Below the pieces are notes generated by a model, which ran no database searches, was not told where the DNA came from, and worked only from the letters and a program-made list of their open reading frames with translations. This document shows, piece by piece, positions 26,701 through 41,700 of a stretch of DNA of 64,000 bases (positions are counted from its first letter, which is position 1; the number at the start of each line of letters is the position of its first letter). The translations under genes and the position numbers were made by a program. The DNA comes from Callaeas wilsoni (taxonomy: Eukaryota > Chordata > Aves > Passeriformes > Callaeidae). The DNA lies in the NCBI GenBank assembly GCA_013398955.1, contig VWPU01012171.1:1-64000 (forward strand). Reading direction: 5' to 3'.

Positions 26701-29700
26701 TTTCCTACCCAGCTTGCAGTGTCTTAGATAAACCAGAGTGTATTTTCTAAGTATTGTGTTCTTGCAACTGGCCGGTCTCTGACTACTCAGCTGAAAGTGG
26801 TAATAATAGTATAATCCGTGGAGTTGTTTGGTTGTTTTTAGAAGACGGAGTGAAGAATTAAAGGTCTGAATTATGCTTTAAGTCTAAAAAGGGCCAGTCA
26901 GCAGGAAACATGCTACTTGCTTGAGGAAGGGATCATGGATGTGGCAGGGCAAGGGAAGAGGTGCCCAACCATCAGCAGTATCTGTTGGTCTGAGAGGGTG
27001 GGAGATGGTGGTTTTCCTCCAGGGTAGATCTGACAATGCTGATGGGAGAAGAATGACTGAATCAGTAGAAGGGACAAGCAGAGGGGTACCACGACTCCTT
27101 TGCCCTGTAAGGTAGAAAGACACAGAGAATGCTGTGGTCGGGGGTCAGAGAAGAGGAAGGACAGTGCCGCTTCTGTTTATACCTTCTGGTAAATCTGCGT
27201 CTATTCTGTCCTGGCCATGAGTGTTTCTGGATGTGCTATGGTTGGGTTTCTCCCACTCTTCTGATCATGGAGATTAGGGAAAAACTTTTTTATTTAGGTG
27301 GAGAAGGATTTTTTCCTAGTTGTCAGGAAAATATCCCTACACTTCCCATTGCAGACTGAAGCTAGAACTTGCTAGCAACTGCAGAGTTTCGTAAAACGTA
27401 GCTTTAATCACAAAAACATATGTGCATTCTGCCTTTCTTCTGTCCTCTGGGGCTGTGGTGCCCTGTCTCTTGACCAGACCCTCAGATGATGAACTTTGGC
27501 CCCGTTTAGATTATTCCTCCTGTCCCTTTACATCTTTCTCCATGGACAGCACTGCTGCCTTGCCTCTCTCCCCCCCTTTATAATTTCTGAGTGCTTTTAG
27601 CCGCCAGGTTTGCAAAAACGACTTAAAGGGATAAGGGGTGGAGGAAATAGGGAGGAAGGTAGGAAGCAGCTGTGGAGGGAAATGTACATAGTGCTGGCAG
27701 ACAGGGTTTAGGAGGCTTTTTGGAGCAAGTTATACCCTTTTGCTACAGGCCTGTTGGCCTCATTTGGCTTTGGATGTCAGCCCAAATGCTGACGTCCCCT
27801 GGCAATCCCTGTTGCGTGTTTGAGTGCTGTATTGTCCCTCCTTCTGTCATCTGGGCCAAAATGAGCCATAACTTAACAGCAGTGGCTCAAGCTCTGTATT
27901 TTGGGCTATTTGTATAACTGATCAGTGCTAATTTGGGTGATAGCTTTAGCATGATAGATGAGGAGTATAACATCTTTAAAGCAAACTGCGAACTCAACAG
28001 ATTTGCAGGTCTTCTTTGAAGAGTAAGTGTTTTTCACTTCCTGGACAACATAGGCCTTGGTATTACTGCTCCCTTTTTTTTTTGTTGTTTTTAAAACCAC
28101 AAAAATAGTATATGTTTTGGACAGGAATAAAAATCTGGAAGGACATTGAAGAACACTAATTTTTAGTTATATGATGCAAGTTTTTGAAATAGACTCAGCA
28201 GTAGAAAATAACACCATTCGCCACTGCAAAGAAAATGTTTCTCTGTAAACATTCCCTAAGCAGGGATACATGAACACAGCTACCAGAGAAAAGATGTGGC
28301 ATCATTTCAGTAAATCAATCTGAAGTGATTCCAGTTGTATTTTTTCTGTTCTCATACATTACTAAGAAGGATTGAGGACATAGGTAGAAAAGTTTAAGTG
28401 AGAAAATCTGTTTGTAGCAATACCTGCCACATGAGCTAGAATATACAGTCAGTACTGACTTTATGTAAATGAGAGACTGAAGTGCTACTTTACTGATATA
28501 TATTGGCAGAAGTTCCAGTTCACTGTGCCAAGCCATACAGTCATTTCTCTATAACTTCTGTCCTTTTTTAGGGGTGGAAGCTGAAACATTTATGACTAGT
28601 CCTAGTGCTGTCATCTCAAGAAGGGGTAGCATAAATTTCTGGGTTTGGGTCAGGCCCATGCAGTGGGAAGAATTTAAGATGCCATTGTTTGTGCAGTTCT
28701 CCATAAGTCTAAAAAAAATGCATGTGTTTATGTAGATTTTTTTTCTATTTGCTTAATTCATGATAATACTATTAGACTGACAAAAAATTGAAGGGTAGAA
28801 AAATAATATACTGCTGACATGTCACTCCCACACTGTCTTTGATTCCTCTTCTACTGGGCAATCCTAAATGCCAAGGATTCTGAGGAAGAGGGAGCAGGAC
28901 AGTGTGGCATTTGTTTCCACTGTATTTCCATGTATTTTCTCAATGCAGTAGTTATTGAATGAATACAGTACAAGCCTCAGGAATTCTGTGAAAGAAATGG
29001 TTTTGCAAATGACGAGGAGAGATTTTTTTTCTTGGAGGGTCATGTGACTTCTGTTGGAATTTTTGGAAGTTTGTTGTTTAACTTTCTTCAAGATTAGTCT
29101 GGAACAGTCTACTGAGTTTTTCGTGTCTCCCCCTAAAACCAAGTCATGGTTCCCAGCTGGAAGTATTCCTTAACTAATCTCCTGTGGTAGCAGGGACCCA
29201 TGCTCTTGCCTGGTCGTTCCCTGCGATGTCCCACTCCAGTTGTGCTGGTGACTCCGCTGCTGCCGAGAGCGGATGGAATGAGTCAGGAGGAAGCATTTTG
29301 TGGTTTGCAGTGCTTGGTGTAGGTGGCTTAGCTGTTCTGGGCTCCTTTCTAAACCTACCTCTTCCGCCTGGAGTTAGATACCTGTATTTCATAGCTGAAG
29401 GGATTCTTTGCAGGGATGTGTTGAGAAGACAGAAGACTGTTGCCGTTTCTGGGAACAGTAGACACCAGACCTGACTGATCTCATGTGGAAGTGTTACATG
29501 CATGTGGGTAAAAGTCAGCTGCATGATAGGAGGGCTTGCAGCAGAGCGGTGATATGTGCTAGCTGTTGGACCATGGTTAATTCCTTACAAACCTGAAATT
29601 GCTATATCATTAAATGTAACTTTAATTCATCAAGTGAACAGACAAATTGGTGAATTTCCGCTATTCAGCATTGGCATAAAGGAAACGTTTTGCCTGTAGC

Positions 29701-32700
29701 TCTTGCTTGAGCACGTCCAGTGTCGTCCCTAGACATAGTTGAGCAGAGCTCCAGGGAATTAACTACAGCTTGATAGTCTGAGAACATGGGAAAATCTTCC
29801 ATGACAGGGGAATCCACTGCAATGCTAAAGAATTTCAGATCTGCCCAGCCTGCTCAATTCCTAGGAAAATAATTACGTAGTGACATAAATTGGAAGATTA
29901 CCTCATGCCCTGGAGCCTCTTTTATGATTCTCACTGGCTGGCAATTAGTCAGTGCTCTGGGCTTTATCACAGCAGCCAGGGAGGCTGTGGCTCCCTAGCA
30001 CTGCCTCAGAACGTAAATCCTTTGTGAGTTGCACAAATGCAACTGTGATATAAATCTCCCTCCTCCCCAACTCTTTCCTCATCTGCATTACATTTTTACC
30101 TAGCTCAGACCTGATGTTAGATCTCCCAGGCTTGGGAACAGGAAAGAAACCCTGCCATAAGATTTCTGGTTTTTTGCATGCCACTTGTTCTCAAAACAGG
30201 TGGAGGCAAGCAGGCATTGCCCTCATGAGAAAGCTTTGAAGTGCCTGCCCTGTTAAGGTTGCTTTGCAAGCTGCATAGACCCACGTGCAGTGGTTCCCTT
30301 CGTCACTCTGCCCTTGTGGTGTGTGGGTACCAGTGTGTTTGCACTGCTGGGGTAAAGATGGAAATAGAAACTCCGTGGTGTGGGCTATGGTACAAGTATC
30401 AGATGTGTGCTTGGTGTCTCCCAGTGTGCTGAAGTCACTCCTGTACCCCTTGCTGTAATTAGCTGTGTGGATTAGATTAAAGCTAGCGTAGCAGAATTTA
30501 ACCATGTGCATATCCACTCAGGCACACATGGTAAATGGTTTCTGTTCTGTGTTAATAACCAATTATCAGCAGTGACAAAGATTTTTTTTTTTCCTCTGGT
30601 GACACAGTGTTACGGGTTGTGGTTGTACAGACCCCAGCTTTAGCACAGCCTTATTTCACAGAGGGAAAGAAACAGGAGAGGGTTAGGGTTTTAGTGTATA
30701 ACTGAGAGAAATGTCAGGGGGTAACTTTGTACTATCTCTGTTTGCTAGTTACCATGCATCTTGCTCCCTTTACAGTGAAATACAATCCCCTAAGAAAAAT
30801 TCTTCCTACTTAACAGTAACTCACTCTCTCCTGAGTTAGGAAGACGAAAGTTTCCTTTAGATAAAATTATGTCTCTTAGTGCAATTGTTTGGGCATGGAG
30901 TTGTTTACATACATGTTGAGAATAAATGTATCAGTGTGTCTAGAGGTGTTTACATCGCCTATGGATCAGGTACTCTGCAGGATTTTGTAATGCCTCTCCT
31001 GTGTGCCAAGCAACCTTGGCCAAGTGTAAGGGCTCCCTGCCACTGTGAATTGGGGCAGTTTGTCCTCTCCACTGGCTACTGAGAGAAGTATTTTGCCAGA
31101 CACCCCTGTCTGGAAAACCTCAAAAACCAGTGGGATTGCTCAGAGTTAATGACTGCATGGGATGCTTCTCAAGTGGAGAGAGGGATGATATGGAAAAAAA
31201 AGAGGTTTAACAGCAACATAAACACATTGTGGAAAGAACTGTGTTCCTTAGGCCCGGGTACTGCCCATGCCTGTTAAGGTTTTGAATACCAGAATGAACT
31301 ACTGGAGTGTGCTACCCACAAACTTCATTTGTGGGATGTGACTCATTTGGTTTAACCCAGTTTATAATTTGAATAGATGGTACATGCTGGATAGCATTTT
31401 TCCTTTAGTGCCCTGGCAACAGTCAGGACAACCTGTATTCAGTTCATTGAGATTCCTTGTTTGCTACTGTCAAAGGAAAGAATTAATTGACTTCTAAAAC
31501 TAACATTTATTGAAGTTCAGAGGTCAAGTGATTGCTTCATCTTGGAATGCCTTTAGGTCCAGGATCAAGACGGACATTAATAAATAAATAATTTTTTTTT
31601 CTTACTCTGTGAAACAGTTGAGTAAAAGATAGGTGTAAACCCACTGCTTTTCAGGAGATACAGAAAAGTCTAACTGAATGGAATCAGCTGAAGCAAATAC
31701 AAGTCAGCAGTGTGCCTTCGCAGCCAAAAGGGGAAACAACATACTTGAGAGGTTCACCAAGCACAGCATCACCAGCTGATCGAGAGAGGTGATTATCCCA
31801 TGCATTCACCTTTGGTGCTGCCTCACCTCAAGTAGTCTGTACAGTTCTGGGCCCTGCAGTTCTGGAAGGTCCTTCAGTGCATCTAGAGGGGAGCAACAGA
31901 ACTGGTGACAGGGCCCAAAGGCATGTCCTGTGAGGAGCAGCTAAAGACTTCGGGTTTCTCTAGTCTGGCTGAGGGGCACTCTCATTGCCATCTACAGCTT
32001 TCTGAGGAGAGGACGTGAAGACAGATGTGTGATCTCTTCTGCCTGGTATCCAGTGGTAGGAGGTGTGGGAATGCTTGAGAGCAGCACCAGGGGAGCTTCA
32101 GACTGGACATTAGGAAGCATTTCTTTACTGAGAGGGTGGTCCATCACTGGAATGGGTTTCGTAGAGATGTGGTTGATGTCTGAAACCTGTCAGTGTTTAA
32201 GAGGATTTTGGACGATGCCCTTAATAACGTGCTCTAACTTTTGGTCTGAAGTGATCAGGCAGTTGGACTGTAAGATCATTGTAGGTCCCTTCCAACTGGA
32301 ATGTTCTGTTCTATTCTATAATACATTATGTAATTAAGATAAGAGCTGTGACACTAATGGCTTCATGATGTAATGATATTCAGGAGTTTAACAGGACATT
32401 TATTTGGATTCTAAAAATGTTTGAGGCCACATTATCTAAAGTAGTTAAAACAATACGTTGTATTAACCCAAATATATTGGTGTGTTGGTTACTTTTTCCC
32501 ATGGTGATGTAATTCAGTGAGGTTAATTCTGGGTGCTCCTTTGCTTGAGAGTGATAAATCCTGTGCATGGTTTCAAAAATTTTAGCCTTTATCTGAGCTT
32601 CGGAATAACTTGGGTGGCATAGAGGGTTGAATGGATCGTACAAGTGTTTCGGTCTCTGTGAATTTAAAGAAAAATGTTCAAGCAGAGAACATGGACAACA

Positions 32701-35700
32701 GCCCCCACCAAAGAGAGAAGTAATGTTGCTGTAGGCTGGCATTCATGCTTTTGCAGCACTGCAAAAGGTATCTCACATCTTCCATCAACCATGCAGGGGG
32801 AGGAGCACTGGTCTTCTAAGATAATATTGATGTTTCGGTAAGTTTATGGTAATTAATCTCACAGATTTCTGACAGTGTAATATTTCTTCTCTTTTGTTCA
32901 GATACCTTTGGGACTCTTGTTCTTCCAGTAGTAAGTATTTTTTTCCTTCCCTCCTTTCTCAGAAAATGTTGACTCTCTGTAACTTACCACCCTTTGGTGT
33001 TGATGGTGTATTTTGCATATGATCCCAATTATTTTCACAGTCTCAGATGAGTGTATTTACTGACCAATAAATCAAGGGTTTTTCAGATCAAGTGCTCTGC
33101 GGCTTGTTAGAAGTAATTACAGGATTTGGGAGCTGATTTCCAGCATCAACACAAACTATCATAAAACTTGAACACAGAAATTTTATTTGTGGCTTCTTTT
33201 ACTGGCTGATACCTACATCTGTATTTTAGACACACTGTGAAGGCTAATTACAGCTGAAAAAGTTGTGCAAGGCAACAACTGAGAAATACTAAAATAAAAA
33301 TATATTTATATACAATCTTTGTAAGGGTTTGCAAATGCATACTTAGTGAAAGAACATAAAAAAACCCAAAAGTGTATCTTGAATTGCGTGTTGTGTATGA
33401 ATCCTGAATTTATGATCCTTGATATTCATCTTGAAAACCTAATCTAAAGAATTATGTATTTATATCAGGAAAAAAGTTTTACCACAGTCATCCATAAGTC
33501 TGTGTATCCCTTAATCTGGTAGGCTTAAGTTCTGATCTCAAATAAACTGTATCTCTGATTAAATAATCTGGAAATATTTGATAGGTGGATAATCAGTGAC
33601 AACGAGCAGCTCAACATTATGAAGATTGCTGGGTTGAAATTCATCTGTATGAACTATACATTAGCAAACATAGAAAATTCTGTTCATTTAAAAAAAAATA
33701 AAATTAACAAATTCCTTGATGTAATCTGGCCAAGTCTTACAATGTTCAAGCACCTAAAACTAGGCAGAGTTCTTTCCTCCCTCTCTTGCTGCTATCTGAA
33801 GTGATGAAAACTGACTCATTTTTTACTGCAAGATTTTCTATTCATTTGTGTAGCTACAGTAGACTTAGATTTTGTCCAAAGTGTAATTTGCTGGTAGCAG
33901 AAGGTGGGTAATGAGTTTCTGGATTCAGCCTCATCTTTTCCAGGGGAAACAGTAGCTGCTTTGTCTGAGGTACTCGTGATGGTGGTTGGTGTAGTCAGAA
34001 GTACATGAGATGGCCTTTTTCTCTCTTGTATTAGGAGTGCCAAAATGGGGAGAGTAATACCATTCATTTGGGATGTTTTGACTAAGATAAAATATTTTCA
34101 CAGCAAGTTCCTACTGCTTAGTGCTAAAATCTGCCTTGCTCATATTTGGGTTGGGAAACAACCCTTTAGAGAAGGAGTTGGTGGGGCTGAGGTAGTCACT
34201 ATTACTGTATCAGTTGTGGAAGTGTTGTATTAGTGCAGTTTCTGGTAGCATAGATGTGTGAAACAGAAGGTGGGTTATGTTGCATCTCAGCTGTCCTAAT
34301 ACACTGCCATGGCAATGCAAACCTTGTCTCTGAACTTTACATCAAGAAAGGCAGTTTTGTCACCACGTTTTGGGAAGGAAAGATCTTTTGAAATATAAAA
34401 ATATAAAGATCTAGGGAGCAACCCATGCTATCTATCATTTTTGATGGGAAGGGGATACAGGAAAATAGATGAGGTCTCTAAATGGTATTTACAGAAGATT
34501 TACATTTTTAAAGAAGAAATTGAAGAAAATGCTTGCAAGCATGTTAAAATAATGCTGTAAGAGTACAATTCACTTCAATGATGAAACAAAACAAGGTTAT
34601 TTTTCCCCCTTTTGATTTCAAATGATATTATTGTGCCCTGGAATTCTTGTAGTGAATCCTATCTGGTTTTTAGGGATTACAGCTTCTTTAAGAAGTATTA
34701 ATATTCATAAATGGATATTTGAGGTAATAATAAGGTAATATTTGACAGAGGCAGTAGCTAAGGCTGTTCCTCTTATTTAAGATATTGCAGAATACTTGGC
34801 GTGGAATTTGGAGGGTGTTGAAATATGTGAATCATATGTTCTTGGCAATGTGCATACAAAAACCTGCAGCTGAAGAAAATGCAAAATCCATTTCAGGGTG
34901 GAGCTTTGCATCTAAAATTTAATTCTATAAATCCAGATTTTTAGGGGGGATGTCTTCCTCCGGTGTCATCATAGGCCTGCTCAGGGGTGAAAAAGAGCCT
35001 TTTTATTTTTCCCCCTTGATTGTTTTTTTTCCTGACTTGTTTTTAAAAACAGAAAGTCAGCAGAGAGAGATGGAATTATAGGTGAACACACAGAAAAGGA
35101 AATATATTCTCTGCAGACATTTGCATCTACCTCATTTGTCACCCAGTGATGTTTTCCCATGTTTGTGAACCCCAGTTACCTCACTGTGCGCTGTTAAAAT
35201 GAGCTTTGACAGCAGTACAGTCTTTCTTTATAGCACTTGGTAGGATACTTTTGAAGTGCTGTGCCTGGTGAGTTAACAGCTTTAATTTTCATTACAGTGC
35301 AAGAGGAGTGCTTCAGTCCCATATGTTATGCTGAAAAATGCAAGCCTGTCTGCTTTAGTTGTCTTAACTTCAGAGGTTTTACTCCAGATTTACAGTTTTA
35401 ACTCCAAACAGAAGCATGTGACTCTTAAGCTTTTCAGCAGGACTGCTTGCTGGAATGAGCTGTGTGCTGTGTTAAAACCCTTTCCCTTCTTCAAAGAGAC
35501 ATTCTGGCAGTATAGAAGCCAGCATTTGAGTTGGGATGTCCCTGGGGTCAGTGGTTGTCTGTGAAGGCTCTCCTCAAGTAAAATTCTGGTGTGCTGCAGC
35601 ATCTCTGCTTTAAGCCTTTCAACCCCTGTGACTGGGATTCCTCCCAGCTAACTTTAGGAAATGAAGTGATGCATCTGAATTATGAGCTCTAGATTTCCTC

Positions 35701-38700
35701 TGTGCACTGGAAAGACACAGAGAGAGAGAGACAGAGAAAGAGAGAGAGAGAAGAAACCTGTGCTTAGTTACTCTGATCTTATGTGGTCTAAATTTCCTTG
35801 CCAGTGATATCTATCTCTTTTGCCAGCAGTGAAGGAGCCTCCAGTGTCTAGCCAAAATAGTTAACCATATAAAATTTATATTCCTTTATTTCTTAATATT
35901 TTTTTAAGAATAATTATTTTACTTCCTAAATGAATCACAGTGTGTGTGTAATTAAGAATTATTAAAGTGAAATGAGATGAAATCAGTGAGGTTGCTATTG
36001 AAAAGCATTAGCTTTTCATGAGATATAAATTCTGTATTTGATTTTTCTACCCCATAGGACATAAAGCTAAAGACTGTAAAAAAACAAATGCAGAGTTGCC
36101 ATACTGTCCTGCTCATCTTACTTACACATACCTTCTTCAGATCTTTTATTTTTGGAAAATTTATTAGCAAAAAGTGATGAAGAAAAATATTAGCCCATTA
36201 TATCAAACACAAGAAATTTCTAAATAACTGAAAAGAAAGAGCATTGTATATATATATGTGTAAGACTGTGAATTGCATCTGAATGCATAGATACTTATAC
36301 TGCTGAAAACCTGATTACTACTTAAAATTAAATGGAAATGTGTTGAAAAGATGCTTCTGATAAGACATTGTCTGGTAACTCTTGAAATAACACATTAAAG
36401 TCAATAATAAAATCCCTTTTCTCTTTTTGGAGAATTTACATAACTTTACAAGTTTGGGTATATATTAGTTCTTTATGTCAAATGTTTTTTAAATAATAGT
36501 ATCTTCGAGAATATTTTGGATACCTAACAGGGAATCACTATTTCTTTTTAAGCTGCCTCTGAACAGTGCTTCTGGGAATTACGAATTACTGGTGGAGGGC
36601 CATGCTAATGGCCGGCTCATCTTCTCTAACCGTACCAGCCTGATGTACATGTCAAAGAGCATCTCTGTATTCATCCAGACTGATAAATCTATGTATAAGC
36701 CAGGACAAGATGTGCTCTTCCGGATTGTCACTGTCTATCCTGATCTTAAGCCTTACAAAGTGTCGCTGAATATGTATATCCGAGTAAGTATCCGCAGGAA
36801 CATTACTTAGATGTTGGAATGTGTCATATATTCCAAATTTGTGACAAATACAGATCGTATGTATTGCTACCTAAATCTTGCTAGGAGGACCACTCGCATT
36901 TAACATGCAGCTTGACTTTTCTCCTAGGATCCTCGGAAGAAATTGATTCAGCAGTGGTTGATGGAGGAGGGCGATTTGGGTGTAGTTTCCAAAAAATTTC
37001 AGTTATCAATGAACCCTCCACTAGGAGACTGGTCCATAGAGGTGGAAGTGAACGTGAGTATTAACATTGCCAAATCACAGAGAGATTTATTTCTTCTGTT
37101 AGATGGGTATAAAACTGTGTTTACGTTGCTGAAGCCAGTTATAAACATGGATCATGAGATGAGCAAATCCTTCCCTCATGTCAAATATTGTGCAAGATAC
37201 TATGCAAAGATAATATGCAAAACTCACAAGATTCTCAGTAGTATATGGTTTGGTAGGGAAGGATACAAAAACCTGCATACGTACTTTATCCTGAGGTCTG
37301 TGTTTTGATTCCAGAATACAAATGGTATTAAAAAAGTGAGGGGTTGTAATATTGATATAAAAGAAAGATTTCTCGGAGTACAGGTTTTTTTTCTTTTTAA
37401 GTGAAATGCCCTTACATTTATTTTGCAAGAAAATACAAAGAAATTTGTTGTGCCATGCTGTGCAGCCAGTCAGTGTCTCAACGGTTGAGGAACCAAGACT
37501 ATTTATAGATCTTTGCCTAGTTTTAGGGGTGTTTCAGCAACTCACAGTGACTGATGAGTTACTGAGGAAAAAATAACTTCATAAAATAGAAAGGATGACT
37601 AGTAATACAGAAGTATTGCAAAACAAAACTGGAAGAGTCTGTGTTGCATGTTGCTGTTGGTAGTAGCTCTCTCAGGCCGATCCTTCAAGCTGTGCACTCC
37701 TCATACACCATGGAACATGTTTCAAAAATAGCTGGTGGTTTAGCTGTTCAAAACTCTGTGTGTCAGGGTTATTCAGGCTGCTTTTAAATACCTATAATTT
37801 GGGCACTGCATTTCCTATTTGGCTTGCAGTGGCTGTTCAGAGACATTTAGCAAGTATAAACAGGGCTGCTGAATGTAACATAATGAGGGAGATGGTGGGT
37901 AGAAAGGAGGAAAACTCACGTGATCATGTATTGCTTGGGAGTAATGTTTACCAGTACCAGTTATATGTTTGATAGATTTCTATAGGCTTAGGTGTGTGAG
38001 GGTGGTGCTCAAGTGAGTGTCAGGACTGGATTTTTCAAACACGTTGTCATGTGGGTGTGGAGTTGTTGCTGTTGTCTGTGATGGGAAAAATGTATTAAGT
38101 TGTTTCTGCGCTCCTCCCTGTGCTCTGCCACTCCTTCCCATCCCCTGACTGCTGTTCAGTAGCCTCTCAGTCCCGCTGAAGCAGCTGTAGTCAGGCCGAC
38201 ATCTAAAGTGCAGTGGGGAAGTGACCCAAACTGGAAAGCATCCGTGTGTTTTTCTTTGCCTACACCAGACCAGTTCAGTGATCCAGCTGACAGTCCATCC
38301 CTGCTCACAGCTATTGTCATGCTTCTCAGCAGTTGGGGAAGTGTGACTCAGACATGGAAACAAAGGCTGGTGACAGTGATGGGCTCCTTCAATAGCTCAC
38401 TTGCCAAGCAAAAAAGTGTTTGTGAAATGTTCCTTGGGCTTTCTGCAAAGGCTTGAGGAATGCTGAAATTAGAAGATAATTGATGAAGGAACTGCGGCAG
38501 CTGTTTTCAGGATCTGAATGAGTGCCACTCCCTCCTGAAACAAAACCAAAAAGGAAAAAAAAGATTGTTAAGTTGAAAGAAAAATGCCTTGTAAATTCAT
38601 CTGGGCTAATGAAACAGCCGTGAGACAAGGGAAGTGAAACCCCAATAGTTTTTAGTTGATGATATTCTAAATTTTAGGCGTGCTACAGAAGGTTAATGAT

Positions 38701-41700
38701 CTTGGAAAATATATGTCAGAGTGGGAATGTCTCTCAAGTCATGAGTAACAAGGAGAAAGTGAATAGAGAACGTTTTGTTCCTGTCTATTTCAACACATAG
38801 CTAAAGGGCATCAGGTAGAGAGTGATTACAAAATGACTAAAACATCATAACTGACCTGCAGAGCACAGCACCAGCAGGTATTGTAAATACTGAAAATTTA
38901 GGTGGGATCAAAGAGCGTTTGGACGAAATCCCAGTTCACTCCGTTGAGAACTCATAACTAAAAAGGCCTTAGGTGTCAGCTCAAGACACAGTGTCACTCC
39001 TGGCTGCCCTGGTTGATGCAGTTCCCTAGGTGTTCTCTATTACTTCATGGTTGTCTTTTTAGATATTGCATTCTAACAACACAGATTACTGGAGTAGCTG
39101 AATACAAAGCAACCAAACTTGTGATTAAAGGAGATCAGACTAAATGGTTCCTTTTGACGTTTAAATGCTTTGAATTGAAAATTAAAATAGAGGAGAAAAA
39201 GGAGAGTATATTATACTTTAAAAAAAAGTTTTAGACCTTGATGTCCAGAAAAACCTGGCTATTCTTACACTGCTTATTATCCTTTGGGAATAGAACAGCA
39301 AACCCAAGTCCTACACAGAAATACTTATGTTTACTTTCATACCCTTTTTTGTTTACACTGCTCCGCTTTAATTTTCAAATTCCATTTTGAATATAATGAC
39401 AAAGCAATGTGTGTTATTTCTACAGCACGTGCCTACACAGCATCTTCATTGGATAAGGGTATCATATGCAAGATACATTAAATGACTATTGCAGTATGCA
39501 CACTATTAGGTCAGGTTTGCCTAGTGTTTTGTCTCACAGAATTGTTTTTCTGAAAGTGTGTCAACCATTGGATTAATGAAACCTGCAAGACACCTTGCAG
39601 AATAAAGGAAAATAACTTTTCTGATGGGAAACTCTACTTTATTCTCTTGGTTGCAAGGGAGTGTATGCCTTGAAATACAAGATTGTATGGGATGGGATTC
39701 AGTTGAAACATTAAGGTGTGTAGGTGTCTCTATATTGATGATACAGTGGAGATTTAGTTGGTGTTCAGTGAAAGCTAGTGAATATTGCTGGCTATTATCC
39801 TAGTGGATATTGCTAGCTATTATCTGGATATTCCCCTCTCTTCTGCAGCAGTTCTGTTCAAGGGAGGTATAGGTTTTATTGTGTCATATATAAAGTTGCA
39901 TAGATTCACCAGTCTCTTCCTGATAACAGGGGTCGCTGAGAACTTAGATTTACTGCTAAGGAAGACTTAGTATATGACTGGGATTTTTAATAGATATGTC
40001 TACCTATCCTTAACTAGTGCTGCCAGCTCTGGCTCTGCATGGCATCCAGCGTGGCTTATGGCTGTGTTCAGGCTTTAGGAACATCTTCATATGGCAAACC
40101 CAGAATGATCTCTGCATGACTTAGCTATCCTGATGCCATGACCTGAACTTTCTACTTAAATAGCCAGCCTTTCTTTCTCAGATTTCCCTCTTGTCTTTAA
40201 AGAATTGTTAAGTGATTAAATAACATTTCCCTTCTCGTGATTACAGATCAGTTTCCAAGTGTACTGAGTTTTGATTTTTGGAAGTGCTGCCTCTGAATCC
40301 TGTTTTAAATCAGGTTTTGGCTGCTTGCTGCTGTTAAACATCCTGTAGTATTTTTAATAAAAGTTCAGGTGTTAGTACAGCTGTTCCAGGAAAACTCAAG
40401 ACAGAGTAATTACAGTCTGGTTTCCAAGTCTCTACTTTGTATTTTAGTTGGATATCTTATATTTCCTGTTGCTGAAGGACTTCTAGTTGCTGAGTTTTAG
40501 TAGTGTGCACCTCCAACCAGAAGTTGTTTCTAGTTAAACAGCATTTTGTAATCTAATTTGTGGAAGTTGTTATGTATGAATTTATGATCAAATATTGAAG
40601 AGTAGTAATGTTTCAGGTGCAACAAGGGCTTTCCAAAATATTTTTACTTTTTTTTTTTTAAAGCTTCAGCTATAAAGCAACTTTCAGAATCAACTGGGAA
40701 TGACTATATACTTTACATGTTGAATTTTTTAGCTTTTGAGGTTTAATATATGTTGCAGTGTCTCCACAGCGAATTCTGTCATGTTTTACTGCTAGGTCAG
40801 TTACAGATTTCACATTTGATGTGTTAAGTCTAATGCTGTATATATAATTGCTTAAAAAATGTGTCACACTTCTTCAAAATCAGACTGTGCATATAACCTT
40901 TGGCATTAGCTGAGTATGGAGTAGTTTGCAAATGTGCACAGATATTCAGTCAGGATCTGCTAGTGTAAATAGTGGTGACACTGGTGGGACTCTGACTAGT
41001 TTCTGGAGACTGCACTGTTGAATTTGAACAGAATTTCATTTTGGAGTTAGTTTCCTGCATGTTAAAACAAAGCATGGAAATGATCACAAAGTGCTTCTGT
41101 TAGTTCTGTCTAGACAAAAATCTGTTTTATTTAGCTGCAAAGCCAGGGTGGAAGAGTGCTCCTGACAGGGCCTGTGAGACAATGAGGTAGCCCCAGGAAT
41201 GCAGCTGGTGCCAGCACTGTGCTTTTCCAGGGCAGAGCCCTGGACCACACCCGGAGTCTTTCCCCATGCTCTAACAGCGATGCATGTCCATGTCAGAAAC
41301 AAGTAAGAAAATAGACCCAGAAAAGATGAATTTTGGGGACTTTCAGTTGGCAAAGAAGAAAAATAAAATCTGTAGGGAACAGCTCCTGTGACCTCACTTT
41401 CGTTGGATCAGACCCAGTGAATGAAAACAGGACGGTTCATCACAGCAGAGCAGAATCTAGGCTGTAGTTGTTAGGGATTCTTGGATGTCAGGATAAACAG
41501 CATCTAAGTCTCTGCTGCAGAAAGGCTCATCCTCGTCATCCCAGAGCACTTACATGGATCTCTTTTTGGCAGAGTTTTTGTTACTCTGGGTGGTTGGCAC
41601 AGAATGCAATAGGTGTTCTGCAGTTTAAGAACTGCTGATTTAGAGCAAAATGTTGTTAGTCTGGAAGGGTGAGTGTACTTAAGAAGCAGGAGGAGGCATG

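Larger units (their letters stand above)
18077..32901 (+). other. CD109 intron 2 (14.8 kb)
   Basis: The largest intron seen. It holds an ancient CR1 LINE body (about 23000-24560), an LTR (about 24650-25098) and a younger CR1 tail (about 31775-32320), each listed separately. Outside these I read short open frames only, none with flanking splice sites that would keep the CD109 frame. Large first or second introns often hold enhancers, but I can point to no specific site. Confidence 0.85.
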
